This document shows positions 1 to 10,068 of a stretch of 64,000 bases of DNA, piece by piece. Where the stretch lies: assembly GCF_037327425.1 (NCBI RefSeq), contig NZ_CP147846.1, forward strand, positions 1,364,001 through 1,428,000. The letters run 5' to 3'. Origin of the DNA: Rhodococcus sovatensis (lineage in GTDB: Bacteria; Actinomycetota; Actinomycetes; Mycobacteriales; Mycobacteriaceae). Position numbers and translations under genes: made by a program. Below the pieces are notes generated by a model. That model had not been told where the DNA came from. It saw only the letters and a list, made by a program, of their open reading frames with translations, and did not search any database. Within the stretch, counting starts at the first letter, position 1; each line of letters opens with the position of its first letter.

Positions 1-1
1 C

Positions 2-820
2 GGCTCTCCCGTTGGAACAATTCTCTCTTCTGGTGGATTCTTTCTGGTCACCATTATGATTTCGCAGCAGAACTTCGAATCCTGGGGGTGGCGTATCCCC
101 TTCCTTCTGTCGTTGCCACTACTTCTTGTTGCTGTTTACATTCGACGCAAGCTCGAAGAATCTCCAGTCTTTCGTCAACTGGAGGAAGCTGGTGAGTTGT
201 CCGCCAATCCCGTGAGCACGGCATTCAAGAACAGCTGGCGTCAGATTTTGATCGGGATGGCGGCCTCACTCCTCGGAATGGGCGGATTCTATCTCGTCAC
301 GACTTTCTGTGTGTGGTACGGAGTGAACGTGCTCGGGTATGACCGAACTTTGATGCTGCTCGGAACTATTGTCGCCGCCGTCGTCGAGATATTCGTGATC
401 TTGCTCAGTGGCCGGTTGGGTGCGCGATACGGTTCGAGCCGCGTGATCTTGTGGGGAGGAATTGCCTCCGCTGTAGTAGCACTACCCGCATTCCTGTTGC
501 TGACGTCGGGAATTCCCGTTCTCGTCGTTCTGTCGATGACGTTGGCCGTTGCGACCTTGTCGTTTCCCTACGCAGGCACCGGTGCTGTTCTGACGGGACT
601 CTTTCCGGCGCAAACTCGTTTCACAGGTGTTGCCGTCGCGAACAACTCTGCTGCCATGGTCGCCGGCTTCGTTCCACTTCTGGTCACAGGCCTTGTGGCT
701 GCAGCACAGGACCATTGGTGGCCAGCTGCGTTGGTCCTGGCGCTGATCTCTCTGATCACTGCATCGGCGGGTGCGATCGCGCCGAAATTCAGCGTGGACC
801 TTCCCGGCTTCAAACACTGA
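2..820 (+). CDS. MHS-type MFS transporter, C-terminal part
   Basis: The reading frame is open from base 2, so the gene starts upstream of the window and only the C-terminal ~270 residues are seen. The visible part has about seven hydrophobic segments and the family-typical stretch ESWGWRIPFLLS followed by a basic loop (RRKLEESPVF), as in metabolite:H+ symporters of the shikimate/proline/betaine type. It would import a small organic acid or amino-acid-like compound at the cytoplasmic membrane. An amidohydrolase gene follows 85 bp downstream on the same strand, suggesting import of that enzyme's substrate. The substrate cannot be read from sequence. Confidence 0.85.
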   Translation, partial: GSPVGTILSSGGFFLVTIMISQQNFESWGWRIPFLLSLPLLLVAVYIRRKLEESPVFRQLEEAGELSANPVSTAFKNSWRQILIGMAASLLGMGGFYLVTTFCVWYGVNVLGYDRTLMLLGTIVAAVVEIFVILLSGRLGARYGSSRVILWGGIASAVVALPAFLLLTSGIPVLVVLSMTLAVATLSFPYAGTGAVLTGLFPAQTRFTGVAVANNSAAMVAGFVPLLVTGLVAAAQDHWWPAALVLALISLITASAGAIAPKFSVDLPGFKH

Positions 821-905
821 GCGCATCTCCGGGTCGGTGTTCGGCAATCGACGCGTCCGCGCACCTGAGAAAGCCACCGCTCGATCATTCGACAAGGACA
901 CTTTC

Positions 906-2570
906 ATGAAACTCGACCTCATTCTGCGGGCACGCGAAATAATCACCTTGGATCGTGATCGGCCGATTGCGTCGGTTGTCGGCGTCGTCGGAGACCGCAT
1001 CGTCGGGTTCGACGGCGAGATTGCCGGCATGGACGCATTGCAAACCCTGGACTTCGGAGAGGCTTGCGTGACCCCCGGCCTGATCGACGCCCATTGTCAC
1101 ACGGTTTGGTGGGGACTCGGCCTGGCTGCGATCGATCTCGGCCAGGCTGCCAGTCTCGAAGATCTCTACACGTTGGTCGAGGCCGAGATAGGGCGTATCG
1201 GTAGTGACGCCGATGCCTGGGTGCACGGCACAGGTTTCAACCAGGGACGTTACGACGGCCAGGTCCCCGATATCGACCGGCTCGACCGCATTACGGGCGA
1301 CCGGCCACTGTACCTACGGCATACCTCCGGCCACGCCGCGATTGCGAACACCGCCACGTTGCGACTTATCGGCGCGTTCGACGAGGGTTTCGAGATCCCT
1401 GTCGGGGGTGCGATCGAGAGGGACGACCTGGGCCGACCAACTGGTCTCGTACAGGAGTCGGCGCAAGGATTGGTGCAGGCGCTACTCTTGCCGTATTCCA
1501 CCGAGCAGCTCGCCGAGGCAATCGACGAAGCAACCAAACGTTTTGCTGCACAGGGAATAACAAGCTTCACGGAAGCAGGTGTCGGTGGCGGTTGGATCGG
1601 ACACAGCTCCATCGAGATCGCGGCCTATCAATTGGCCGCAGATCGACATCACCTGCACGCCCGTGCACAGTTGATGCCAACAATCGATGCACTTCATCCC
1701 CTCGAGGCCAACACCGCGGACTTCAGCGGCGAGGGGACCGGTGTCGGGTTGGACCTTGGGATTCGTTACGGATTCGGTGACTCCTACCTTCGGTTGGGGC
1801 ACGTCAAGGTGTTCCTGGACGGCTCGCTGCTCGGAGCGACGGCAGCTGTCACAGAGGACTTCTGCGGTCATGATCACAACCGGGGATACCTCCTCGACAC
1901 TCCAGGGCAGTATCGAGAGCGTGCGCTCGCCGCATATCGATCAGGATGGCCGCTAGCGTTGCACGCGATCGGCGATGCAGCGATCGACCTGGCTTTGGAC
2001 CTCATCGAGGAGGCACAGAAGAGCTACGACCGCCACGCAGCACCCTGTCGTATCGAACATTTCGGGATCGCTCGACCAGATCAGGTGCGGCGTGCCGCCG
2101 AACTCGCCATTGCTGTAACTCCCCAGGCGGGGTTCATCGGCCCTCTCGGTGATCAGATTGCCGAACTCGTCGGGACCGAACGTGAACCGTGGCTTTACCG
2201 TGGGCGGTCCGTAATCGATGCCGGGGTCATACTTGCAGGCTCTTCGGACCTTCCGGTCGCCGACAACAATCTTCGCAGGGGTATGCAGTCAGCTATCGAT
2301 CGTCGTACCGACGCAGGAGTCGTCCTCGGTCCGGATGAGGCGATCACACCGGAGGAAGCGCTTCGGACACATACGGAGTGGGCCGCGCGCGCGACAGGCC
2401 AAATCGATGAAAAAGGCACCCTCGAACGGGGCAAGCTTGCCGACTTCACCGTGTTCTCGTCATCACCGCTCAGCGCACCGAATGTGTCGGAAATCGACGT
2501 CCTCGCAACGATTCTCGGAGGAAGACTTACCTACGATGCACGATCGGATTCGCCTATGGAACACGTGTGA
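906..2570 (+). CDS. Amidohydrolase family 3 (YtcJ-like)
   Basis: A 554-residue metal-dependent hydrolase. The N-terminus (KLDLILRAREIITLD) is the usual amidohydrolase beta-sandwich start, and the metal-binding HxH lies in LIDAHCHTVWWG near residue 58. Later motifs include LHAIGDAAID and SSDLPV, typical of YtcJ/exoenzyme-regulatory-type amidohydrolases that cut N-acyl or cyclic amide bonds. The ATG at 906 is chosen over upstream in-frame starts because homologues begin at this point and the upstream part would overlap the transporter gene. The isomerase-family gene follows 19 bp downstream. The substrate is unknown. Confidence 0.85.
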   Translation: MKLDLILRAREIITLDRDRPIASVVGVVGDRIVGFDGEIAGMDALQTLDFGEACVTPGLIDAHCHTVWWGLGLAAIDLGQAASLEDLYTLVEAEIGRIGSDADAWVHGTGFNQGRYDGQVPDIDRLDRITGDRPLYLRHTSGHAAIANTATLRLIGAFDEGFEIPVGGAIERDDLGRPTGLVQESAQGLVQALLLPYSTEQLAEAIDEATKRFAAQGITSFTEAGVGGGWIGHSSIEIAAYQLAADRHHLHARAQLMPTIDALHPLEANTADFSGEGTGVGLDLGIRYGFGDSYLRLGHVKVFLDGSLLGATAAVTEDFCGHDHNRGYLLDTPGQYRERALAAYRSGWPLALHAIGDAAIDLALDLIEEAQKSYDRHAAPCRIEHFGIARPDQVRRAAELAIAVTPQAGFIGPLGDQIAELVGTEREPWLYRGRSVIDAGVILAGSSDLPVADNNLRRGMQSAIDRRTDAGVVLGPDEAITPEEALRTHTEWAARATGQIDEKGTLERGKLADFTVFSSSPLSAPNVSEIDVLATILGGRLTYDARSDSPMEHV

Positions 2571-2589
2571 TTTTGTGAAGGATAATTCT

Positions 2590-3363
2590 ATGGACATGAT
2601 GCGAGAGCCAATCGACGAACTAGAAGTCGATTTGGCCTATGCGAAAGCCGGGCAAGTGCACTTCGACCGGACGTTGTTCGAACTCGGTGAGAACGACGTC
2701 CGTGAACCCTCGTTGCTTCCCGGATGGACTCGTGCGCACGTGATCGCGCATGTCGGTTTCAACGCTCGAGCTCTCACCAGGCTCGTGGATTGGGCAACGA
2801 CAGACATCCCACGGCCGATGTACGAATCTGTCGATGCGCGCAGTCATGAAATCGACACTGGAGCGGCGTTGTCGGATATCGAACTTCGCACACTGAGTGG
2901 CACGGAGGCAGAAGCGCTCGAAGCGGCCTGGAGCAGAGTCCCACCCGATCGATGGGCCTACAGGGTGAGCAACGCCCAGGGCGTACGCATACCGGTCATC
3001 GACACTGTGTGGATGCGATCTCGCGAATTATGGTTGCATGCTCTTGATCTCGATCTCTCGGCCAGTACTGCGGATGTACCGGCGGCGGTACAGCGACGGA
3101 TCACGCAAAATGTCCTGGATACGTGGGCAACCCGAGATGGCTATCGCGTGCATGCGACGGTTCCAGCCACCGGTGAGAGACTCGAACCGGCGCCGAGTCG
3201 CATCCGTGAGGCGGATTCGACCTGTGCTCATCTCACTGTATCCGGATCGCTGCCGAACCTGATGGCGTGGGTGACCGGCCGCAGACATACCGGAGTGTCC
3301 GAGGTCGACACGTCGGGACGCGACATCGGTGCAGCCCCTAGCCTGGGGCTTTCATGCCGGTAG
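2590..3363 (+). CDS. Mycothiol-dependent maleylpyruvate isomerase family protein, 3' end replaced by IS
   Basis: This is a DinB/MDMPI-fold protein of ~257 residues. The N-terminal four-helix domain carries LLPGWTRAHVIAHVGFNARA, with the two histidines expected for metal binding, and the C-terminal domain ends near MAWVTGRR. Family members use mycothiol for isomerisation, but many are uncharacterised, so the reaction is not assigned. The last codons come from an IS1380-family element inserted after position 3341. Joining 3341 to 5027 restores a normal end reading A-A-P-R-A-P-R-W-L-stop, so only about eight terminal residues have changed and the protein may still fold. Confidence 0.8.
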   Translation: MDMMREPIDELEVDLAYAKAGQVHFDRTLFELGENDVREPSLLPGWTRAHVIAHVGFNARALTRLVDWATTDIPRPMYESVDARSHEIDTGAALSDIELRTLSGTEAEALEAAWSRVPPDRWAYRVSNAQGVRIPVIDTVWMRSRELWLHALDLDLSASTADVPAAVQRRITQNVLDTWATRDGYRVHATVPATGERLEPAPSRIREADSTCAHLTVSGSLPNLMAWVTGRRHTGVSEVDTSGRDIGAAPSLGLSCR

Positions 3364-5022
3364 TTAGTGGCGGCGTGTCAAGATGGTGGAATGGTGCCTT
3401 GAACTGGGAGAATTCGACTTACCACAGTTGAAACCCGACCAGTTCGAGAGGCACCATCCCGGTGAGTAAGTCTACGTCGCCCTACCCCGCCCTGTCTGTC
3501 GATGCCACCGGAGGCGGCATCGTGTCGCACGCCGGAGCGGTGACACTGCTCCGAACCGCGGACGCTACCGGGCTCACCGCAGCGTTGTCCGGGCAGCTTT
3601 CGTTGTGGCGGAAACCGTTGGCGCAGTTCGACCCCGGCAAAATCATCACCGACCTCGCCGTGTCGTTGGCGCTCGGTGGTGACTGCCTCGCCGACATCGC
3701 GACCCTGCGCGAACACACCGCCGTGTTCGGGAAAGTACCCTCCGACCCAACCGTCTCCAGACTGATCGCAACCTTGGCCGCAGATGCCCCTGCAGTCCTG
3801 ACCGCCATCGACACTGCCCGAGCAGCCGCTCGCGCCGCAGCATGGAAACATGCCGGCAAGGACGCACCCGATCACGGCATCACCGCAGACAACCCGATCG
3901 TGATCGACCTCGACGCCACCCTCGTCACCGCCCACTCCGACAAACAGCTCGCCGCACCAACATACAAGCGCGGGTATGGCTTTCACCCACTCCTCGCCTT
4001 CGTCGATCACGGGCAGGCAGGGACGGGCGAGCCCCTCGCAGCACTGCTGCGCGCCGGCAACGCCGGCTCGAACACCGCCGCCGACCACATCGCCGTCACC
4101 CGCGCGGCGCTCGCACAACTGCCGTTCACCACCGGCGGCCGCCCCGGCAAGAAGGTACTGGTCCGCACCGATGGAGCGGGAGCCAGCCATGTCTTCATGT
4201 CGTGGTTGCATCGGCAGCGGGTGTCGTATTCGATCGGGTTCGGGCTCACCGACGCCATGGTCGCCGCACTGGGCGAGGTCCCCGACACTGCGTGGTCGGT
4301 CGCGGTCGACGCCGATGAGAAGGTCCGCGACGGTGCCTGGGTGATTGACGCGACCGGTGTCCTCGACCTCGGGGCATGGCCGCCGGGGATGCGTGTGGTG
4401 ATCAGGAAGGAGCGCCCGCATCCGGGTGCTCAATTGCGTTTCACCGATACCGACGGACTGCGGCTCACTGCGTTCGCCACGAACACAGTCCGTGGTCAAG
4501 TTCAGGTTCTCGAACTGCGGCACCGTCGCCGTGCACGCTGCGAGGACCGGATCCGTATCGCGAAAGATACTGGGCTGAGCAATCTTCCGTTGCACGGGTT
4601 CGATCAGAATCGGATCTGGCTTGCCATCGTCGCTCTCGCACTCGACCTGACCGCGTGGACTCAGATGCTCGGTTTCACCGATCACGACGCTCGCAGGTGG
4701 GAGCCGAAACGGCTACGGTTGCGGATTTTTTCCGTCGCCGGACGCATCGCCCACCATGCCCGCCGCATCCACCTGCGACTGTCGAAAAATGCGACCTGGT
4801 CCGACCTGATCGTCACCGCACTGAACCGGTTGGCGGCACTGACCGCACCCGCCTGACCGAACCCACCGACCGATCGACCCGAAAGACCCCTCTCGGACAG
4901 TGGAACCGAGCGCCCAGCCGAACGATATCGGCACAGTCACCATGCCCGAAGCCGCAATCGAGCTCGAAAACCGCAATCTCGAACCGCTCAGGCCGACACA
5001 TCGGCCTCATGCAAGATCGAGG
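3342..5022 (+). mobile_element. IS1380-family insertion sequence, copy 1
   Basis: A 1681-bp element identical over its whole length to the copy at 10069-11749. Its ends are imperfect inverted repeats: CCTGGGGCTTTCATG on the left, and CCTCGATCTTGCATG when the right end is read on the other strand. It is flanked by a 4-bp direct repeat CTAG (3338-3341 and 5023-5026), fitting the short target duplications of this family. It lies in the 3' end of the isomerase-family gene and separates it from gabT. Confidence 0.93.
3462..4856 (+). CDS. IS1380-family transposase (copy 1)
   Basis: A 464-residue DDE transposase. Conserved blocks are IVIDLDATLVTAHSDK (first Asp), KRGYGFHPLLAF, VRTDGAGASHVF (second Asp) and a C-terminal RCEDRIRIAKDTGLSNLP block with the acidic residue and YREK-like basic patch. 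The GTG start at 3462 lies about 120 bp inside the element. The product is identical to that of the second copy, so both appear intact and potentially active. Long antisense frames inside it are codon-bias shadows. Confidence 0.93.
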   Translation: MSKSTSPYPALSVDATGGGIVSHAGAVTLLRTADATGLTAALSGQLSLWRKPLAQFDPGKIITDLAVSLALGGDCLADIATLREHTAVFGKVPSDPTVSRLIATLAADAPAVLTAIDTARAAARAAAWKHAGKDAPDHGITADNPIVIDLDATLVTAHSDKQLAAPTYKRGYGFHPLLAFVDHGQAGTGEPLAALLRAGNAGSNTAADHIAVTRAALAQLPFTTGGRPGKKVLVRTDGAGASHVFMSWLHRQRVSYSIGFGLTDAMVAALGEVPDTAWSVAVDADEKVRDGAWVIDATGVLDLGAWPPGMRVVIRKERPHPGAQLRFTDTDGLRLTAFATNTVRGQVQVLELRHRRRARCEDRIRIAKDTGLSNLPLHGFDQNRIWLAIVALALDLTAWTQMLGFTDHDARRWEPKRLRLRIFSVAGRIAHHARRIHLRLSKNATWSDLIVTALNRLAALTAPA

Positions 5023-5045
5023 CTAGAGCTCCTCGCTGGCTCTGA
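5023..5045 (+). pseudogene. Target duplication plus displaced last codons of the isomerase-family gene
   Basis: Bases 5023-5026 are the right-hand CTAG duplication. The next bases, 5027-5045, continue the frame interrupted at 3341 and give R-A-P-R-W-L-stop, a normal ending for this family. This proves that insertion copy 1 is a simple single insertion and shows the original end of the gene. Confidence 0.8.
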
Positions 5046-5066
5046 TTCTCCCTATCGACAACCAAA

Positions 5067-6455
5067 TTGAGGAACGAATTGTCTGTCTCGTCAATAATGG
5101 GTGGTCCGCTTCTATCGCAGCGTCGCAACCTCGTGACCGAAATCCCCGGACCCGAATCGCAAACGCTCATGCGTCGAAAGAAAGCGGCCGTTGCAGCCGG
5201 TGTCGGACACGTTGTACCGGTATCGATAGTTGCGGCCGGAGGCGGAATTTTGATCGATGTCGACGGCAATTCTCTGATCGACCTCGGCTCGGGCATTGCC
5301 GTAACGGGAGTCGGAAACTCAGCCCCGGCCGTTGTCGAAGCCATCACTCGCCAAGCACAGCTGTTCACACACACCTGCTTCACCGTAACCCCATACGATG
5401 GCTACGTTGCGGTCGCGGAGAAGCTCAACTCCATCACCCCCGGGCACCACGAAAAACGCACAGCACTGTTCAATACCGGCTCCGAGGCCGTCGAAAATTC
5501 CATCAAAATGGCGCGCTCCTTCACCAACAAACATGCCGTCGTGGTGTTCGACCACGCGTTCCACGGCAGAACCAACCTCACCATGGGGATGACCGCGAAG
5601 AATGTGCCCTACAAGAACGGATTCGGTCCATTCGCACCCGAAATCCACCGCGTGCCAACCTCATACCCATTTCGTGACGGACTTGGAGGGGTAGAAGCGG
5701 CCGACATCGCGCTCCTGCAGATCGACCGACAGATCGGCGCTTCCAATCTCGCTGCCATCGTCATCGAGCCCATTCAAGGCGAAGGCGGCTTCATCGAACC
5801 CGCACGCGGGTTTCTGCCCGCTCTGTGTGAATGGGCAGCTGCGAACGGCGTCGTGTTCATCCTCGATGAGGTCCAAACTGGCTTTGCGCGTACCGGCGAC
5901 CTCTTCGCTGCGGATGACGAGTCACTCGTACCCGACCTCATCGTGACCGGAAAAGGAATCGCGGGAGGATTGCCCCTGGCCGCGGTCACAGGACGTGCAG
6001 AAATCATGAATTCGCCACGACCTGGCGGAATCGGCGGCACCTTTGCCGGTAACCCGATCTCCTGCGCCGCAGCACTCGCCACGATCGAGACCTATGAGAA
6101 GGACGACCTCGCCGGTCGTGCGCGTGAAGTCGGGACGATCATCGATGAAGTCTTCTCCGAACTGGGGGAGTCGGACGACCGCATCGGCGACATCCGAGGT
6201 CGTGGCGCGATGAAGGCCATCGAAATAGTGCACTCCGGCAGCACCGATCCAAACCCCTTGCTGACAGGGTCCGTTGCAGCATTCGCCGCACAACACGGTG
6301 TCGTGGTCCTTACCTGCGGCACCTACGGAAACGTCATCCGGTTTCTTCCACCTCTGACGATTTCGGACGATCTGCTGCGCGAAGGTCTACGTGTCGTGGT
6401 CGACGGTTTTCGCGCGAATTCCCAATCACAATTCACCGACGAAAGAAACTCATGA
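5067..6455 (+). CDS. gabT: 4-aminobutyrate aminotransferase
   Basis: A class III PLP-dependent transaminase of ~460 residues that converts GABA and 2-oxoglutarate to succinate semialdehyde and glutamate. Visible family blocks: VTEIPGPESQ near the N-terminus, NTGSEAVENSIKMAR (cofactor phosphate site), FILDEVQTGFARTG (Asp to the PLP ring) and LIVTGKGIAGGLPL with the Schiff-base Lys. The start is uncertain: TTG at 5067, TTG at 5079 (AGGAA four bases upstream) and ATG at 5097 are all possible. The stop overlaps the start of gabD by ATGA, so the two are translationally coupled. The IS ending at 5022 may have cut this gene from its old promoter. Confidence 0.92.
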   Translation: MRNELSVSSIMGGPLLSQRRNLVTEIPGPESQTLMRRKKAAVAAGVGHVVPVSIVAAGGGILIDVDGNSLIDLGSGIAVTGVGNSAPAVVEAITRQAQLFTHTCFTVTPYDGYVAVAEKLNSITPGHHEKRTALFNTGSEAVENSIKMARSFTNKHAVVVFDHAFHGRTNLTMGMTAKNVPYKNGFGPFAPEIHRVPTSYPFRDGLGGVEAADIALLQIDRQIGASNLAAIVIEPIQGEGGFIEPARGFLPALCEWAAANGVVFILDEVQTGFARTGDLFAADDESLVPDLIVTGKGIAGGLPLAAVTGRAEIMNSPRPGGIGGTFAGNPISCAAALATIETYEKDDLAGRAREVGTIIDEVFSELGESDDRIGDIRGRGAMKAIEIVHSGSTDPNPLLTGSVAAFAAQHGVVVLTCGTYGNVIRFLPPLTISDDLLREGLRVVVDGFRANSQSQFTDERNS

Positions 6456-7918
6456 CAATACAGCCGCACGAACTAGACCTACTCCAGCGCGTCGAAACCG
6501 GCATCGGTGTTGGAGGAACGTGGGTGCCATCGAGTTCGGGGGCGACCTTCACCGTCGAAGACCCCGCAACCGGAGATACGATCAAGACGATTGCAGATGC
6601 AACCGTCGACGACGCCATTCGAGCCCTCGACTCGGCCGTTGCGGCACAACAGGAATGGGCAGAGACTCCAAGCCGCCTGCGCTCGGACATTCTCCGCAGA
6701 GCTTTCGACTTGCTGATGGAGCGTAAAGAAGACTTTGCTCTGCTCATCGCCCTGGAAATGGGCAAGCCCATCGCCGAAGCGCGCGGTGAGGTCGTCTACG
6801 GTGGGGAATTCCTACGGTGGTTCTCCGAGGAAGCTGTGCGTATCCACGGCGACTATCGTCAGAACCCCGAAGGGACCGGCAGCATCACGGTGTCACACCT
6901 CCCCGTCGGACCGTGTTACTTCATCACACCGTGGAACTTCCCACTCGCGATGGCGACTCGGAAGATAGCTCCTGCACTCGCCGCAGGCTGTACGGCTGTT
7001 ATCAAGCCGGCAGAGCTCACACCGCTCACCACCATCTACCTGGTGCAGCTGCTCGAAGAGGCCGGACTTCCGCCGGGTGTAGTAAACGTCGTGCCCACGT
7101 CCAACCCCAGCGCTCAATCCAGCGCATTGCTGGTGGATCCACGCCTTCGTAAGCTCAGCTTCACCGGTTCGACGGCTGTCGGTGTCAAACTGCTCGAAGC
7201 CGCTGCACCGAACGTATTACGCACTTCGATGGAGCTCGGCGGAAACGCACCGTTCCTGGTTTTCGAGGACGCAGATCTCGACCGAGCGGTCGAGGGAGTA
7301 ATGGTCGCGAAATTCCGCAACATCGGCCAAGCGTGCACCGCCGCAAATCGCATCCTGGTCCATGATTCTGTTGCCGACGAATTCGCTCGTCGAGTGAGTG
7401 AGAAAGTTGCCATGATGAAGATCGGTCGTGGGGCCGAGGAAGGCAATGACATCGGGGCCATGGTCGACAGGAAAGCCCTTGCGAAGACTGCGAGTCTGGT
7501 CGCCGACGCGTTGAGGACCGGTGCCGTGATCGTCGCCGGTGGTCAGGTAGTCCCCGGGCCGGGGAACTTCTTTCAGCCGACAGTGATCGACAAGGTCGGG
7601 CCGGACGCACGATTGGTCGGCGAAGAGATATTCGGTCCTGTGCTGGCAATCACTCGCTTTTCTTCTGAGAGCGAAGCTGTGCAGAGTGCCAACGACACCG
7701 AATATGGACTGGTCAGCTATGTCTACACGGAGAACGTCGGTCGAAGTCAGCGAATGATAGAGAAACTCGAAACCGGGATGATGGGGCTCAACACCGGTTT
7801 GGTGTCCAATGCAGCAGCCCCATTCGGTGGAATCAAGCAATCTGGCATCGGGCGAGAAGGGGGATTCGAAGGGATCCGCGAATACTTGTCCACGAAGTAC
7901 ACGTTGACTCCTCGATGA
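6452..7918 (+). CDS. gabD: Succinate-semialdehyde dehydrogenase
   Basis: A 488-residue aldehyde dehydrogenase that oxidises succinate semialdehyde to succinate with NAD(P)+, the second step of GABA use. Seen motifs: ITPWNFPLAM, the cofactor site FTGSTAVG, the general-base Glu in MELGGNAPF, and the nucleophile Cys in GQACTAANR. The start overlaps gabT by 4 bp. Together the pair feeds GABA, or a compound degraded through it, into the TCA cycle. Confidence 0.93.
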   Translation: MTIQPHELDLLQRVETGIGVGGTWVPSSSGATFTVEDPATGDTIKTIADATVDDAIRALDSAVAAQQEWAETPSRLRSDILRRAFDLLMERKEDFALLIALEMGKPIAEARGEVVYGGEFLRWFSEEAVRIHGDYRQNPEGTGSITVSHLPVGPCYFITPWNFPLAMATRKIAPALAAGCTAVIKPAELTPLTTIYLVQLLEEAGLPPGVVNVVPTSNPSAQSSALLVDPRLRKLSFTGSTAVGVKLLEAAAPNVLRTSMELGGNAPFLVFEDADLDRAVEGVMVAKFRNIGQACTAANRILVHDSVADEFARRVSEKVAMMKIGRGAEEGNDIGAMVDRKALAKTASLVADALRTGAVIVAGGQVVPGPGNFFQPTVIDKVGPDARLVGEEIFGPVLAITRFSSESEAVQSANDTEYGLVSYVYTENVGRSQRMIEKLETGMMGLNTGLVSNAAAPFGGIKQSGIGREGGFEGIREYLSTKYTLTPR

Positions 7919-7971
7919 GGCGAAAGGGATTGGACGTCCAGCGTGCGCCACACACCAGTGAAGGCTGACCA

Positions 7972-8295
7972 ATGACCAAGAAAGCGCAGGGCGTTTCGCC
8001 GACGTTCCGCGTCGTCGCCGAATACTGGTTGACCAAGGACACTGCGGACGAGGTGCTCGGCCACTTGGCCCAGCTCGCTACGGCCAGCCGGAACGAACCG
8101 GCCAACCTTGGCTACGGATACTTCCGCAATGTCGAGAATCCACTGCACGTAACAATACTCGAGACGTACACCGATGAAGCCGGATTCGATGCCCACAAGA
8201 CTTCGTTGCATTTCCAATCCATCGGCAAGACCAAGATCCTTCCGCTTCTCGCGGATCGCGTGGTACGCACCTACACCCATGGGATACAGGGGTGA
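7972..8295 (+). CDS. Antibiotic biosynthesis monooxygenase (ABM) fold protein
   Basis: A 107-residue ferredoxin-like-fold protein with the ABM pattern: an early VVAEYWLTKD strand, NLGYGYFRNVENPLHVTILETYTDEAGFDAHK in the middle, and a hydrophobic C-terminal strand. Members include small quinol monooxygenases and ligand-binding proteins; the substrate is not predictable. It lies 53 bp after gabD on the same strand and probably belongs to the same transcript. Confidence 0.75.
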   Translation: MTKKAQGVSPTFRVVAEYWLTKDTADEVLGHLAQLATASRNEPANLGYGYFRNVENPLHVTILETYTDEAGFDAHKTSLHFQSIGKTKILPLLADRVVRTYTHGIQG

Positions 8296-8448
8296 TCGCC
8301 ACTATCGTGTTGCTGGTAGTGATGGCCGCACGTACCAAGGCCCCTACAGGTCAGCAGCCCGCGTCTGCCGCCACCTCGGAACACGGTGTTCGATGACGCC
8401 AATCGGCTCGGCACGCGGTGGACCGGTTCACCCGCGGCTGTACTGCAC

Positions 8449-9755
8449 TCAACCCAGGACAGTTCCGGTCGATTCAGAGTTGAATTCTCTTCGACGGGAG
8501 AAAGATCCGAGATCGATCTTCAAACCAGTATGCGCGCCCGTGTAGATAATCGGATCGGCATCATGGTTGTGCCCCGCCTCGATCTTCTCGATCAGGGTCG
8601 CCATTATCCGGCCGGCGACAGGAGCGTTCTTGAACTGATTCCCGCTGGTGCCCATCGCGACGTAGAAGCCCGGCCGATCGGTCTTGTCGTAGATCGGGGT
8701 CCAGTCCGAAGCAGCGTCGTACACGCCAGCATTCCTTTGGGCTGGAACGGTACCGACAAGTTCGGAAGACGTCGGGCGGCCCTGAGGACCTGAGCCTGGA
8801 ATCGCTCGGCTGTGCGGTTCGGGTTGGCCCCGTCGGGATCATCGATCCATTCCAGTGGGTCGCACGCAGGCTCGGTACCGCCGATCAAGAAGCCGCCGCC
8901 TTGCTCTGGCCGCATGTATGTTCCCAGGTCGAGATCAGCGATCATCGGACCGAGTCGTGCATCCTGGTTGTATCCCTTGGGCGCCGCGACATGATGTACC
9001 TCTTGCCGAAGAGGGCGCACGGTGACAGTGAAATCCGCGCCTACCCCCGCGAGTGCATTGAGCGCGCCCGACCACGGCCCAGCGGCGTTGACAACTATCG
9101 GGGATTCGACAGTTACGCCGTTGTCCAGTTGAAGGACCCATCGTTCGGAGGCCTGCTGTTCAATACCAGTCACTCTCGTTCGAAACGAATGGACGGCCCC
9201 TTTCGCGGCCGCGGCAGCACCGAGGTTGGCAGCGGCGAGTTGAGGATCGTCGACGAAGCCGGCCTCTGGCGTGAACACAGCTCCGAGCGAGGTGTCCGTG
9301 TCGGCGTAGAACGCGTCGGCATCAACAGGTTTCGGTGGATAGTACGATCCGACGTCGATTCCTGGGATCCGATCGGCCAACGTCTTCGAGTCCCACAGCT
9401 CGTACTTCACGCCGATCTGGTCGAACAGACGAACTGTGCGTTCACGAGGGGCCACGTCTACATCGAGAAACACCATGCCGCATTCATGGAAGCGCGCGAG
9501 GTCCGCAGAGCCCAAGTCGCCTAAATGCTCGGGCCAGCTTCTCCAGCACTGCGCGGCCTCCCACGCTGCGGCCATCCCGTCGAAGGTCGAGTAGTTGAAT
9601 CGTATGACCGCGCTGGATGCACTGGTCGAACCGAACCCCGAGCCACCTTCTTTGTCGATCACCAGAACTCGGTATCCGCGGGCAGAAAGTTCGTATGCGA
9701 TGGAGTTACCGATCACCCCGGCTCCTACAACTATCGCATCGGTCGATTGGAACAT
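8449..9755 (-). pseudogene. FAD-dependent DAO-family oxidoreductase, frameshifted
   Basis: A D-amino-acid-oxidase/sarcosine-oxidase-like flavoprotein. The ATG at 9755 has GGAGGAAAG directly upstream, and the N-terminus has the dinucleotide-binding motif VVGAGVIGNSIAYELSARG. Near 8725 the frame breaks: reading upstream gives FQPKGMLA, then the protein continues in another frame as VYDAASDWTPIYDKTDRPGF and runs to 8449. One missing base explains it. This is either a true pseudogene or a base-call error. It converges on the GABA genes, and an amine oxidase would fit that catabolic context. Confidence 0.8.
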
Positions 9756-10068
9756 CTTTCCTCCATATGTGTTGCCGCTTTGTCGATAGGGAGTAGTTCG
9801 GGCACAGGCGATTTCCAGACCTACTGACGATGGCGACATCGATGCGCAGTCCTCGAGTCCGGATGCATCGACGAGGTCGAATCAGATGGGTGGCACGGTA
9901 GTGACAGCCCTGGACGAAGCACGCCTGTACAAATACAAGCTTCGTCGAGGCAGGCGGACAAAGCTATCTACATTTGTGGACACTTCGGCCAGCTGGAACC
10001 CAGGGTTTGTAGTGCGCGTCGTCTCGGTCGATCGTGCCTTGCAACTGCCGGTCGACCGGATGCGTCCG
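9756..10068. other. Intergenic stretch between flavoprotein gene and IS copy 2
   Basis: No convincing gene. It holds the promoter region of the minus-strand flavoprotein gene. A short dyad TGTA-CAAA-TACA at about 9927-9938 could be a GntR-type operator, but no regulator gene is next to it. The bases just left of the IS (TCCG, 10065-10068) do not match those on its right. Confidence 0.5.

Noticed and set aside
3378..4685. 435-codon antisense frame in the IS (and its twin at 10105-11412)
   Set aside because: It is the complement of the transposase gene; its composition is that of a high-GC shadow frame.
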